The notes under the pieces were generated by a model. The model was not told the DNA's origin, did not search any database, and saw only the letters and a program-made list of their open reading frames with translations. This document shows positions 1 through 8,356 of a stretch of 64,000 nt of DNA, in pieces. The stretch's first letter is position 1; the number at the start of each line of letters is the position of its first letter. Source of the stretch: Flavobacteriales bacterium 33_180_T64 (GTDB lineage: Bacteria > Bacteroidota > Bacteroidia > Flavobacteriales > Flavobacteriaceae); NCBI GenBank assembly GCA_002162685.1, contig MAAQ01000013.1, positions 310,001 through 374,000 of the forward strand. Reading direction: 5' to 3'. The position numbers and the translations under genes were made by a program.

Positions 1-56
1 AATGAGAATGGGTTTTTAAATATTATTGGGTAAAAAATTCTAAAGAATATATTCAA

Positions 57-317
57 TTAAGCTTCAAAAGGCTCAATAGAAACAAAAGATTTACCATCTT
101 TTTTCTTTGTGAATTTTACTAAACCATCAACTTTCGCATGTAAAGTATGGTCTTTTCCTCCATACACATTTACACCTGGATGATGTGTATTACCTCTTTG
201 TCTTACGATAATATTTCCAGCTATAGCAGCTTGTCCACCAAAGATCTTAACACCTAAGCGTTTCGATTCTGATTCTCTACCATTTTTAGAACTACCTACT
301 CCTTTTTTATGAGCCAT
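57..317 (-). CDS. rpmA: 50S ribosomal protein L27
   Basis: This is a protein of the large ribosomal subunit, placed near the peptidyl transferase centre in the known family. The 86 residues begin with [20 protein letters not shown], the hallmark L27 start, and length is normal for the family. The protein begins directly at the conserved MAHKKG, so there is no N-terminal extension of the cleaved Firmicutes type. It lies 27 bases downstream of rplU on the same strand, the classic L21-L27 operon, and is probably co-transcribed from the promoter in front of rplU. Confidence 0.98.
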   Translation of the reverse strand: MAHKKGVGSSKNGRESESKRLGVKIFGGQAAIAGNIIVRQRGNTHHPGVNVYGGKDHTLHAKVDGLVKFTKKKDGKSFVSIEPFEA

Positions 318-344
318 TGTCTTAAGATTTTATAGTATTAATAA

Positions 345-857
345 TTAACTTAAAGCAGCAATTAAATCGCCTTTCTTCATAGAAGAAATTCCTTCAATCC
401 CTTTAGCTTTTGCCATCTCTTTTAACTGAGCAACAGTCATTTTGCTTAAGTCTTGTGTTTCCACTTCAACTTTTGCAGCTGGTTTAGCTTCTGCTTTAGG
501 TTCAACTTTTTTAGTTTCCTTTTTTGGGGCTGCTTTTTTAGCTCCCGAAGTCACAATGTTTTCAATCACGATTTCAGTTAAAGATTGTCTGTGTCCATTT
601 TTTACACGGTAACCTTTTCTTCTTTTCTTTTTGAAAACTATCACTTTATCACCTTTAAGGTGCTTTAAGACTTTTGCACTTACTTGTGCTCCGTCTATAG
701 CTGGGGCGCCTAAAGTTATATTGCTACCATCTCCAATTAAAAGAACGTTATCGAAAGAAACTTTCTTACCTTCTTCTGTTGTTAAACGGTTAACAAAAAC
801 TTTTTGGTCTTTTTCAACTTTAAATTGATGCCCTGCTATCTCTACAATTGCGTACAT
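345..857 (-). CDS. rplU: 50S ribosomal protein L21 with C-terminal SAP/Rho-N-like extension
   Basis: Residues 1 to about 103 are a standard L21 (start MYAIVEIAGHQFKVEKDQ; KKKRRKGYRVKNGHRQ near residue 90), which binds 23S rRNA in the large subunit. Most L21 proteins end there at about 103 residues, but this one has 170. The extra part is an Ala/Lys/Pro/Glu-rich linker (about 107-138) followed by a compact 35-residue module with TVAQLKEMAKAKGI and MKKGDLIAAL, which resembles SAP or Rho N-terminal helix-extended-loop-helix domains that bind nucleic acid. First gene of the rplU-rpmA operon. The L21 call is certain; the role of the tail is inferred. Confidence 0.96.
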   Translation of the reverse strand: MYAIVEIAGHQFKVEKDQKVFVNRLTTEEGKKVSFDNVLLIGDGSNITLGAPAIDGAQVSAKVLKHLKGDKVIVFKKKRRKGYRVKNGHRQSLTEIVIENIVTSGAKKAAPKKETKKVEPKAEAKPAAKVEVETQDLSKMTVAQLKEMAKAKGIEGISSMKKGDLIAALS

Positions 858-920
858 AGCGTAACGTTTTTATTAATTATTTTTATTCAAATTAGATACT
901 TTCCCTTCAGAAAGCGGGTG

Positions 921-952
921 CAAATATACATGCTAATTAATTAATCCACAAA
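921..952 (-). promoter_or_regulatory. Promoter of rplU-rpmA (Bacteroidota type)
   Basis: On the minus strand a TTTG (952-949) is followed after 20 bases by TATATTTG (928-921), an exact match to the Bacteroidota primary sigma factor pattern TTTG-N19-21-TAnnTTTG. It leaves a leader of roughly 55-60 bases before the rplU start codon. The leader contains a short CCC/GGG-flanked inverted repeat near 903-917 that might fold, but I cannot assign an autoregulatory element. Confidence 0.7.
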
Positions 953-956
953 CGAT

Positions 957-1412
957 TTATACCTTTTGATGAATATTGTAGCTTTTTTTAAAAAGTTGCA
1001 TAAATGCTAATGATAAAATAATGGTAGAAGATACCCCTTCAATAAAAACAGTGAAAAGCAAAATGTTTGCTCCAACTCCTAAATCGTTAAACCAATCTCT
1101 AAGGATTGTTTCTGTAAATTCAACATCTATATGAAAGATATAAATTGCCATAAACGCTGTAAATACAATAGTAGCAATAAAACCACAAATTAAACCGGTT
1201 TTAATACCATTTATATAGGAGAACTCATTTTTGGAAATACGTTTATAAATCTTGATTGCATAATAAATTCCTATTGACATTACAACTCCATTGAGAAGCC
1301 TCAACCATATTTTTTCATGTAAATCAAATAGCTTTAAAATCAAAAAATACGCAATTAAACTAATTGCAATAAATAGCCCATATTTTAAAGCGACCTTAAA
1401 AGAAATGTTCAT
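957..1412 (-). CDS. DUF4199-type small membrane protein
   Basis: The protein has about 151 residues with four hydrophobic segments and resembles the DUF4199 family of Bacteroidota membrane proteins, whose function is unknown. I start it at MNISFKVALKYG (codon 1412-1410) rather than at an in-frame ATG 60 bases upstream, because the upstream 20 residues are unlike a family N-terminus and the gene then opens with a charged stretch running into the first membrane helix. It is monocistronic, tail-on behind the rplU promoter region and divergent from the M16 operon. The family call rests on overall pattern only. Confidence 0.65.
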   Translation of the reverse strand: MNISFKVALKYGLFIAISLIAYFLILKLFDLHEKIWLRLLNGVVMSIGIYYAIKIYKRISKNEFSYINGIKTGLICGFIATIVFTAFMAIYIFHIDVEFTETILRDWFNDLGVGANILLFTVFIEGVSSTIILSLAFMQLFKKSYNIHQKV

Positions 1413-1526
1413 GATTGCGGTTTTAAAATTTGTGATATTACTAAAGTTCGCAAAAAAAGAGCACTTATTCACTATATTTAAGATATTTTTTTCAATTAAA
1501 ATCTAAAAAAAAGAAATGCTATTCGC

Positions 1527-1534
1527 TATTTTTG
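1527..1534 (+). promoter_or_regulatory. -7 box candidate for the M16 peptidase operon
   Basis: TATTTTTG matches TAnnTTTG and lies about 95 bases before the first M16 gene. No clear TTTG is visible at the -33 distance. The leader that follows holds two copies of AACTCACAAT (1598-1607 and 1620-1629), the second running into the start codon. Confidence 0.4.
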
Positions 1535-1628
1535 TGGAAACTATGTAACATTTTTTAAAAATGAGACACCAATAACGCGTGTTGAAAAATTAAAACAAAC
1601 TCACAATTAAATTTAAAACGAACTCACA

Positions 1629-2963
1629 ATGAAAAAATGCCTATTATTTTTAACTTGTTTGATATTTGTTGGTTTTTATGCCAATGCTCAAAAAGTTGAA
1701 TTTGAAGAATTTGATTTAGATAACGGACTTCACGTTATCCTACACCAAGATAATACTGCTCCTGTAGTAACTGTAGGTGTAATGTATGATGTTGGAGGAA
1801 AAGATTTAGGAGGAAGTCCTGAAGCACCTCGCACAGGTTTTGCTCACTTTTTTGAACACCTCTTATTTGAAGGAACTAAAAATATAGATAGAGGAGAATG
1901 GTTTACAATCGTATCTTCAAATGGAGGAAGTAACAATGCAAATACATCTCTTGATAGAACATATTATTATGAAGTATTTCCTTCTAATAATTTAGAATTA
2001 GGCCTTTGGATGGAATCTGAGCGCATGCTACACCCAGTAATTGATCAAGTAGGTGTTGATACTCAAAATGAAGTTGTAAAAGAAGAAAAACGTTTACGTT
2101 ATGATAATTCTCCATATGGACAGTTTTTATTTGCTGTAAGTGAAAATCTATTTAAAAATCACCCATATAAAAATAAGAATATTGGTGAAATGTCAGATTT
2201 AGATAATTCTACTTTACAAGAATTTAAAGATTATTTTAAGAAATGGTATAGCCCTAACAATGCGGCTTTAGTTGTTGCTGGAGATATTGATGCTGATGAA
2301 GCTAAAAAATTAGTAAGCAAATACTTTAAAGATATTCCTAGAGGTACTAATCCTGTTAGAAGCTTTCCAAAAGAAGAGCCAATAACCAAAACAATTGAAG
2401 CTCAATTCCACGATTCAAATATTCAAATCCCAGCTATCATCACTGCTTATAGAACTCCTGGTTTTAAAGAACGTGATGCTTATGTACTTAGTATGGTTTC
2501 TACATATCTAAGTGATGGTAAAACATCTAAATTATATAAGAAAATTGTAGATGAAAAGAAGATGGCGCTACAGGTTGGTGCTATTAACATAGATCAAATG
2601 GATTATAGTATTTATGCTATTTACGGACTTCCATTAGGTGAGACTTCTTTAGAAGATTTACTCGTTGAAATGGATGAAGAGATTGTGAAAATGCAAAATG
2701 AATTAATTTCAGAAAAAGATTATCAAAAACTTCAGAATAAATTTGAAAACAGATATGTTAATTCAAATTCTAGTATTCAAGGTATCGCTAATTCTTTAGT
2801 AAGAAACTATATGTTATATGACGACATTAATTTAATTAATAATGAAATAGACATCTATAGATCAATTACGAGACAAGAAATTCAAGATGTTGTAAAAAAA
2901 TACTTGAATCCTAATCAACGTGTTGAGTTAGAATATCTACCAAAAGAGAAAAGTGACAACTAA
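1629..2963 (+). CDS. M16 family zinc peptidase, catalytic subunit
   Basis: This is a secreted or periplasmic metallopeptidase of the M16 (pitrilysin/processing-peptidase) family. A signal peptide ends near ANAQ (residue 21). The inverted zinc motif HFFEH lies at residues 73-77, and the third ligand is probably Glu153 in VVKEEKRL, the right spacing for the family. At 444 residues it is one two-domain half-clamshell, so it needs a partner. The next gene, seven bases downstream, encodes an M16 protein without the zinc motif, so the two probably form an active/inactive heterodimer as in M16B pairs. Substrate unknown. Confidence 0.93.
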   Translation: MKKCLLFLTCLIFVGFYANAQKVEFEEFDLDNGLHVILHQDNTAPVVTVGVMYDVGGKDLGGSPEAPRTGFAHFFEHLLFEGTKNIDRGEWFTIVSSNGGSNNANTSLDRTYYYEVFPSNNLELGLWMESERMLHPVIDQVGVDTQNEVVKEEKRLRYDNSPYGQFLFAVSENLFKNHPYKNKNIGEMSDLDNSTLQEFKDYFKKWYSPNNAALVVAGDIDADEAKKLVSKYFKDIPRGTNPVRSFPKEEPITKTIEAQFHDSNIQIPAIITAYRTPGFKERDAYVLSMVSTYLSDGKTSKLYKKIVDEKKMALQVGAINIDQMDYSIYAIYGLPLGETSLEDLLVEMDEEIVKMQNELISEKDYQKLQNKFENRYVNSNSSIQGIANSLVRNYMLYDDINLINNEIDIYRSITRQEIQDVVKKYLNPNQRVELEYLPKEKSDN

Positions 2964-2970
2964 AAAATAA

Positions 2971-5052
2971 ATGAAAATGAAATTAAAAATATCAGTATTT
3001 ATAGTAGCGTTTTTAATATCTGTTGGTGTATTTGCACAAGTTGACAGATCAAAAATGCCCGAACCAGGTCCAGCTCCAAAAACCTCTTTGAAAAAACCTG
3101 ATGAGTTTACATTAAAAAATGGTTTAACCGTTTTAGTCGTTGAGAATCACAAATTACCTCGAGTATCTTACTCTTTAACATTAGATAACAAACCAATGAC
3201 TGTTGGTGAAAAAGCAGGTGTTGAAAGTTTAATTGGTACAATGTTAGGTAATGGTACTACAAACATTTCTAAAGATGAATTTAATGAAGAAGTTGACTTC
3301 TTAGGGGCACGTCTTAATTTTGGATTTAGTGGTGGTTTTGCAAGCTCATTATCTAAATATTCAGATCGCATTTTAGAACTTATGGCTGATGCAGCTATTA
3401 ACCCTTTATTAACTGAAGAAGAATTTGAAAAAGAAAAAGCAAAACTTCTTGATGGTTTAAAAACTCAAGAAAAAAGCGTAGATGCAGTTGCTGGTCGCGT
3501 TGGTTCAGCTTTAGCTTACGGTAAAAATCATCCTTATGGTGAATTTACTACCGAAGAAACTGTAAAAAATGTATCCTTTGGAGATGTGGTTTCTTTTTAT
3601 GAGAAATATTTCAACCCTAATAATGCTTATTTGGTAGTTGTTGGAGATGTGAATTTTAAAACTGTAAAAAAGCAAATCAAAAAGCATTTTGAAGGATGGG
3701 AAAAATCTATTGGAATAGATTACACTGTTCCTGAAGCATCTGCAAATGCACAATACACGCAAATCAATTTTGTAGATATGCCTAATGCTGTGCAATCAAA
3801 TATCTCATTAACAAATAATGTTGATTTAAAAATGAATGATGCAGATTATCACGCTGTATTAATTGCTAATAAAATTTTAGGTGGTGGCTTTAATAGCTAC
3901 TTAAACATGAATCTTCGTGAAGAGCATGGATACACTTATGGCGCACGTTCTAGTATTGGTACAGACGAGTATGCATCCCGCTTCAGAGCAGGTGCTGCTG
4001 TAAGAAATATGGTTACTGATAGTGCTGTTGTAAATACCTTAAAAGAAATCAACCGCATCAAAACAGAGCCTGTAGAGCAAGACATGCTTAAAAATGCAAA
4101 AGCTAAATATCTTGGAGATTTTGTGTTAGCATTAGAAAGCCCTCAAACTATAGCGCGTTATGCTTTAAATATTAAACTTAATGATCTTCCTGAAGATTTT
4201 TACACAACATACATACAAAAAATCAATGCAGTTACTGCAGATGATGTTAACCGTGTAGCAAATAAATATTTCAAAACTCAAAATGCTCGTATTGTTGTTG
4301 TAGGAAAAGGAAGTGACGTATTAGAAAACCTTGAAAAAACAGGGATTCCTATCAAATATTACGATGCTTATGCTAACGAAACTAAAAAACCAGTTTTCTC
4401 TAAAGAGATTCCTTCAGGAATGACTGCTCAAAAAGTCATTGATAATTATATTAATGCTGTTGGAGGGAAAAGTAACTTAGAAAAAGTAAACACGGTTTTA
4501 AATAACGCAGATGTTACAATTCAAGGAGCACCTTACAAGCCAAAAGCTATAATTAAAGCCATGGCTCCAAATAAGATTTCTATGGAAATGGTGATTGAAG
4601 GTATGGGTACTGTTATGAAACAAAAGTTTGATGGTGCTTCTGGATATCAAGAACAACAAGGAATGAAAATTCCAATGACAGATGAACAAATTTCTGACAA
4701 ACAAGCTGAAAAAGGATTGTTCCCAGAAATTCACATGGAATCTTCTACTTTAGGTTTAGAAGCCATTGTACCTATAAACGGTGTTGATGCTTATAAAATA
4801 AAAGTAACAAAAGGAGATGATGTTTCATATAGGTTTTACGCTGTAGATTCGGGACTTTTAATTCGCTCAGAATCGACAACAGAAACACAAGGTCAAAGTT
4901 CTACGACTATAGAGGAAGTTTCTAATTATAAAGAGGTAGATGGTGTTATGATGCCTTTTACACAAAAAATTACTGCAGGACCACAAGTTGTTACATTTAA
5001 TACAACCAGTATTAAATTTAATGAAGGTGTTACTGATGCCGATTTTAATTAA
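2971..5052 (+). CDS. M16 family peptidase-like protein, inactive subunit with extra C-terminal domain
   Basis: The protein has a signal peptide (cut near VFAQ, residue 23) and two M16 domains. At the position of the zinc motif it reads GVESLIGTMLGNG, so the HxxEH residues are missing and it cannot bind zinc. It keeps the substrate-anchoring GYTYGAR element (about residues 320-326) that M16 partner subunits supply. After residue 475 or so come about 215 further residues, beginning MTAQKVIDNYINAVGG, which look like a LolA-type lipoprotein-sorting fold. It is co-transcribed with the catalytic M16 gene. Total length of 693 is longer than usual because of this tail. Confidence 0.9.
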   Translation: MKMKLKISVFIVAFLISVGVFAQVDRSKMPEPGPAPKTSLKKPDEFTLKNGLTVLVVENHKLPRVSYSLTLDNKPMTVGEKAGVESLIGTMLGNGTTNISKDEFNEEVDFLGARLNFGFSGGFASSLSKYSDRILELMADAAINPLLTEEEFEKEKAKLLDGLKTQEKSVDAVAGRVGSALAYGKNHPYGEFTTEETVKNVSFGDVVSFYEKYFNPNNAYLVVVGDVNFKTVKKQIKKHFEGWEKSIGIDYTVPEASANAQYTQINFVDMPNAVQSNISLTNNVDLKMNDADYHAVLIANKILGGGFNSYLNMNLREEHGYTYGARSSIGTDEYASRFRAGAAVRNMVTDSAVVNTLKEINRIKTEPVEQDMLKNAKAKYLGDFVLALESPQTIARYALNIKLNDLPEDFYTTYIQKINAVTADDVNRVANKYFKTQNARIVVVGKGSDVLENLEKTGIPIKYYDAYANETKKPVFSKEIPSGMTAQKVIDNYINAVGGKSNLEKVNTVLNNADVTIQGAPYKPKAIIKAMAPNKISMEMVIEGMGTVMKQKFDGASGYQEQQGMKIPMTDEQISDKQAEKGLFPEIHMESSTLGLEAIVPINGVDAYKIKVTKGDDVSYRFYAVDSGLLIRSESTTETQGQSSTTIEEVSNYKEVDGVMMPFTQKITAGPQVVTFNTTSIKFNEGVTDADFN

Positions 5053-5076
5053 TCTCAGCAAATCATTTAAATTAAG

Positions 5077-5110
5077 AAAACCTGAAGTTGCAATGCTTCA
5101 GGTTTTTTTT
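5077..5110. terminator. Bidirectional terminator between M16 operon and eamA
   Basis: An inverted repeat AAACCTGAAG / CTTCAGGTTT with a seven-base loop is followed by T8 on the plus strand and by a T-rich run on the minus strand. It sits between convergent genes and can serve both. Confidence 0.85.
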
Positions 5111-5987
5111 ATGTGGTTTTCTTATTGGCCAAATATACTCCAAGCAGGATAATTGTACTAGCAATAATTTGCAAGACCCCAAATGTTTCGCCATCCATTA
5201 ATCCCCAAACCAATGCAACAACTGGCATTAAATAGGTTACCGACGACGCAAAAACAGGAGTCGAAATTTGTACCAAAGTATTAAATAAGACCTTAGCAAG
5301 TGCCGTTCCAAAAAGAGATAATATCACCACATACACCATTGACATCTTAAAATCTTTATGTGTATAGGTACTTTCAGAAAAGAAATCTGTAAACAATAAT
5401 ATCACAATAGCTGGAATTATAATCGCAACATAATTTCCTGTAGCAATACTTAAAGGTTTTGTATTTTGAAGGTATTTCTTTATAATATTAACATTTAGCG
5501 CATACATCACAGTCGAAATAATAACAAATCCAGCATATAAGTAATTTTGATTAGGATTTAGATCTGCACCACGTAGAATCAAAATACTCGTTCCTATAAA
5601 ACCAATAATGACACCTAAAAATTGTCGTTTTGTAAACCCAATTTTGAACACAGCAAATCCTAATAAAATAGCATTTAATGGCACTAAAGAATTTAATATA
5701 GAGGTAATTGCACTATCAATTTCGGTTTCTGCAATAGCAAATAAGAACGACGGAATAAAAGACCCTAAAAACCCTGAAATTACAACCCATTTCCATTCGC
5801 TTTTTTTAATAGACTTTAAACTCTTTAAACCTACAGTAAACAAAAACAACCCTGTTATAATTGTACGTAAAGCTCCTAATTGATACGGACTGAGACCTAA
5901 TAATGACTTCTTAATTAAGATGAATGAACTTCCCCAAATAAGCGATAAAATCAATAAATAAAGCCACTTTAAATTTGCATTTCCCAT
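5109..5987 (-). CDS. EamA family (DMT) transporter
   Basis: A 292-residue inner-membrane protein with about ten hydrophobic segments arranged as two EamA repeats, typical of the drug/metabolite transporter superfamily. The N-terminal segment LSLIWGSSFILIKKSL and the AL-R-T pattern of helix 2 are characteristic. Members export amino acids, metabolites or drugs; the substrate cannot be read from sequence. It ends at a terminator shared with the convergent M16 operon and is divergent from the metal-binding lipoprotein gene. Confidence 0.9.
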   Translation of the reverse strand: MGNANLKWLYLLILSLIWGSSFILIKKSLLGLSPYQLGALRTIITGLFLFTVGLKSLKSIKKSEWKWVVISGFLGSFIPSFLFAIAETEIDSAITSILNSLVPLNAILLGFAVFKIGFTKRQFLGVIIGFIGTSILILRGADLNPNQNYLYAGFVIISTVMYALNVNIIKKYLQNTKPLSIATGNYVAIIIPAIVILLFTDFFSESTYTHKDFKMSMVYVVILSLFGTALAKVLFNTLVQISTPVFASSVTYLMPVVALVWGLMDGETFGVLQIIASTIILLGVYLANKKTT

Positions 5988-6048
5988 AAGATCCCTTAAC
6001 TAATTCACAAAATTCGTTAATTTTCATGCAAGAAACATCAATATTTAT

Positions 6049-6056
6049 TAAGTTTG
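6049..6056 (+). promoter_or_regulatory. -7 box candidate for the HMA lipoprotein gene
   Basis: TAAGTTTG matches TAnnTTTG and lies 25 bases before the chosen start codon at 6081. No TTTG is seen at the -33 distance. Confidence 0.4.
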
Positions 6057-6080
6057 TTCAAAACATCATTACATATAACT

Positions 6081-6590
6081 ATGAAGACATTTAAAAACAT
6101 ATTAGCTATTGCATTCATCTCTATTTCAATGGTTGCGTGTAAAAGTGAAACAACTCCAGAAATAAAAACAGTTGAATCAAAAACAGAAATCAATACGAAT
6201 GCTGCAAAAAAATTAGATCCTAATGCTACGTATGCGAAAGCTGAATTTGGTATCGAAGGAATGACTTGCGCTATGGGTTGTGCTAAAACTATTGAAAAGA
6301 AAATTGCGAAAATGGATGGTGTAAAATCTGCTAAAGTAGACTTTGACAAAGAAATTGCAATGGTAGAATATGATAAAGCTATGGTAACTCCTAATTCTCT
6401 TGAAGAAGCGGTTGCAAAAGCAGGAGATACTTATAAAGTAAAAGACATGAAAACTGTAGCGTCTTTTTCTAGTGATAAAAAACATGAATGTAAAGCTGAA
6501 GGAAAAGCATGTTGTGCTAAGAAATCAGCAAAAGAAAAAACAGCTTGCGCTGAAGATTGTAAAAAAGCATGTTGTGCTGATAAAGCATAA
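6081..6590 (+). CDS. Heavy-metal-associated (HMA) domain lipoprotein with Cys-rich tail
   Basis: The chosen start MKTFKNILAIAF gives a clean lipoprotein signal peptide ending in a VAC lipobox; an upstream in-frame start at 6054 would overlap the promoter. The mature protein carries one HMA fold (about residues 50-120) with GMTCAMGC, that is CxxxC instead of the usual CxxC. The tail has repeated cysteine pairs (CCAKK, CCADKA) plus HEC and CAEDC among lysines, suggestive of metal binding. The protein probably binds copper or another soft metal at the cell envelope. Which metal, and whether it is a chaperone or a scavenger, is not known. Confidence 0.85.
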   Translation: MKTFKNILAIAFISISMVACKSETTPEIKTVESKTEINTNAAKKLDPNATYAKAEFGIEGMTCAMGCAKTIEKKIAKMDGVKSAKVDFDKEIAMVEYDKAMVTPNSLEEAVAKAGDTYKVKDMKTVASFSSDKKHECKAEGKACCAKKSAKEKTACAEDCKKACCADKA

Positions 6591-6610
6591 TCAATCTAAA
6601 ACACCTATAA

Positions 6611-6636
6611 AGCCACTCAATTGAGTGGTTTTTTTA
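6611..6636. terminator. Terminator between HMA gene and CYTH gene
   Basis: CCACTCAA / TTGAGTGG forms a perfect inverted repeat followed by T7. It lies between convergent genes. Confidence 0.75.
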
Positions 6637-7104
6637 TACCCAAATTTTAAAAGGAAATTGACTCAATTGTGAATTATAATAGCGATTATCACCAGTTACT
6701 TCTTCACCTAACCACTCAGGTTTTTCAAAAACTTCATCTTCACTATTTAATTCTACCTCAGCAATGATTAAACCTTCATTATCACCGTAAAATTCATCAA
6801 CTTCAAATACATGTTTCCCAACATTAATTTCGAAACGCGTTTTATCAATCACACCATTTTCGCATAATTGTAAAAGCGCTTCAGCATCAGGTTTAGAAAT
6901 CTCTTTTTCCCATTCAAAACGTGATAAACCATCATGAGTTGATTTTCCCTTTACGGTTAAAAACCCCTTTTCACCTTTAAGTCTTACTCTAACCGTTCGC
7001 TCTGGATTGGTATTTAAAAACCCTTGAACAATTCTAGTTTGTATGTGAGATTGGTTTTTAAAATCTTCGGAAAGCACTAAAAATTTACGTTCTATTTCTA
7101 TCAT
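6634..7104 (-). CDS. CYTH domain protein (inorganic triphosphatase-like)
   Basis: CYTH proteins form a triphosphate tunnel fold that hydrolyses tripolyphosphate, thiamine triphosphate or, rarely, makes cAMP. The defining ExExK motif is at residues 3-7 (MIEIERKFLV). Later features fit as well: RVRLKGEKGFLTVKGK with basic residues pointing into the tunnel and IAEVELNSEDE with the metal-binding acidic residues. At 156 residues it is a stand-alone CYTH domain without the CHAD domain. It is divergent from dinB, 32 bases apart, so the two may share control sequences. Confidence 0.9.
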   Translation of the reverse strand: MIEIERKFLVLSEDFKNQSHIQTRIVQGFLNTNPERTVRVRLKGEKGFLTVKGKSTHDGLSRFEWEKEISKPDAEALLQLCENGVIDKTRFEINVGKHVFEVDEFYGDNEGLIIAEVELNSEDEVFEKPEWLGEEVTGDNRYYNSQLSQFPFKIWV

Positions 7105-7136
7105 AAATAACCCTATTTAATGTCTAAATTTACAGT

Positions 7137-8234
7137 ATGCTAAACGATTTACCAATAAGAAAAATTATTCATGTAGATATGGATGCATTTTATGCATCTG
7201 TAGCGCAAATGGATAACCCTGAACTTAAAGGTAAACCTATAGCTGTTGGTGGTGGCGGAACACGTGGAGTCATTAGTGCAGCGAGTTATGAAGCTCGTGA
7301 ATTTGGTGTTAAAAGTGCAATGTCTGGTCGATTAGCGATTAAACTTTGCCCTGAACTTATTTTTGTACGAACCAATTTTGCGCGTTATACTGAAATATCC
7401 AAAAAAGTTAAAAGCATATTTTATGAGTATACAGATCTGGTAGAGCCTTTATCTCTTGACGAAGCCTATTTGGATGTTACTGAGAACAAAAAAGGAAACC
7501 CTAGCGCCTCTTTAATGGCTCAAGAGATTAGAGCACGTATTTTTAATGAAGTGGGCTTAACGGCTTCTGCTGGTATTTCTATTAATAAGTTTATCGCTAA
7601 AGTCGCTAGTGATTACAATAAGCCTAACGGACAAAAAACAGTAAACCCTGAAGAAGTATTACAATTTCTAGAAGATTTAGATATTCGGAAATTTTATGGT
7701 GTTGGTAAAGTTACAGCCGAAAAAATGTACCAAAAGGGCATTTTTACTGGTAAAGATTTAAAAACAAAATCATTAGATTATTTAGGTGATAATTTTGGAA
7801 AGTCCGGACGTTATTATTATTCTATAGTTAGAGGTATTCATACGAGTGAAGTGAAACCAAATCGCATACGAAAATCACTCGCAGCCGAACGTACATTTAG
7901 CGAAAACTTATCTTCGGAAATTTTTATGCTCGAAAAACTAGATCATATTGCTGAAGAAGTTGCTAAACGTCTTAATAAAAATAAAATTGCTGGAAAAACA
8001 GTCACTTTAAAAATAAAATACAGCGATTTCACCTTACAAACCCGAAGTAAAACATTACCGTATTTTGTAAGTGACAAAAGCATTATTCTAGAAACTGCCA
8101 AAGATTTGTTATATCAAGAAAAGCTTAATAATTCGGTACGCTTATTAGGCATTTCTATGTCTAACCTAAACACCGAAACAAAAAAAAAACCAGAACAAAA
8201 AAGTGTGAGTATGCAGCTGCGGTTTGATTTTTAA
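7137..8234 (+). CDS. dinB: DNA polymerase IV (Y-family)
   Basis: Translesion polymerase of the Y family. Catalytic residues are visible in HVDMDAFYASV (Asp14 and Asp16) and SLDEAYLDV (Asp108, Glu109). The thumb and little-finger regions follow (GVGKVTAEKMYQKGI; RTRSKTLPYF-type segment as TRSKTLPYFV). The extreme C-terminus QLRFDF matches a beta-clamp binding peptide, expected for this enzyme. Length 365 is normal. The start codon follows a weak TAAATTTA -7-like box by only a few bases, so the mRNA may be nearly leaderless. No clear LexA site was recognised. Confidence 0.96.
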   Translation: MLNDLPIRKIIHVDMDAFYASVAQMDNPELKGKPIAVGGGGTRGVISAASYEAREFGVKSAMSGRLAIKLCPELIFVRTNFARYTEISKKVKSIFYEYTDLVEPLSLDEAYLDVTENKKGNPSASLMAQEIRARIFNEVGLTASAGISINKFIAKVASDYNKPNGQKTVNPEEVLQFLEDLDIRKFYGVGKVTAEKMYQKGIFTGKDLKTKSLDYLGDNFGKSGRYYYSIVRGIHTSEVKPNRIRKSLAAERTFSENLSSEIFMLEKLDHIAEEVAKRLNKNKIAGKTVTLKIKYSDFTLQTRSKTLPYFVSDKSIILETAKDLLYQEKLNNSVRLLGISMSNLNTETKKKPEQKSVSMQLRFDF

Positions 8235-8280
8235 ACAGGTATTAATACCCAATCAAAAAACCAAGTATTAATACCCGTTT
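8233..8280. repeat. Paired GTATTAATACCC repeats after dinB
   Basis: The dodecamer GTATTAATACCC occurs at 8239-8250 and 8265-8276, the first embedded in the perfect palindrome GGTATTAATACC (8238-8249). AAAC and GTTT flank the pair, so the whole block can also pair as one long imperfect hairpin. It lies between dinB and the next gene. It could be a dinB terminator-like structure or an operator for the downstream gene. Confidence 0.5.
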
Positions 8281-8356
8281 AAAAACACTTCTTGTATATT
8301 CTTGCTATTTTATTTATCCTTGCATCTCAACCAACTAATAATCAACCTTATTTATT

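Noticed and set aside
3511-3795. Minus-strand ORF inside the second M16 gene
   Set aside because: It is the antisense of a strongly supported coding frame and has a composition without family features; the same holds for 3168-3371, 4498-4734 and 4867-5061.
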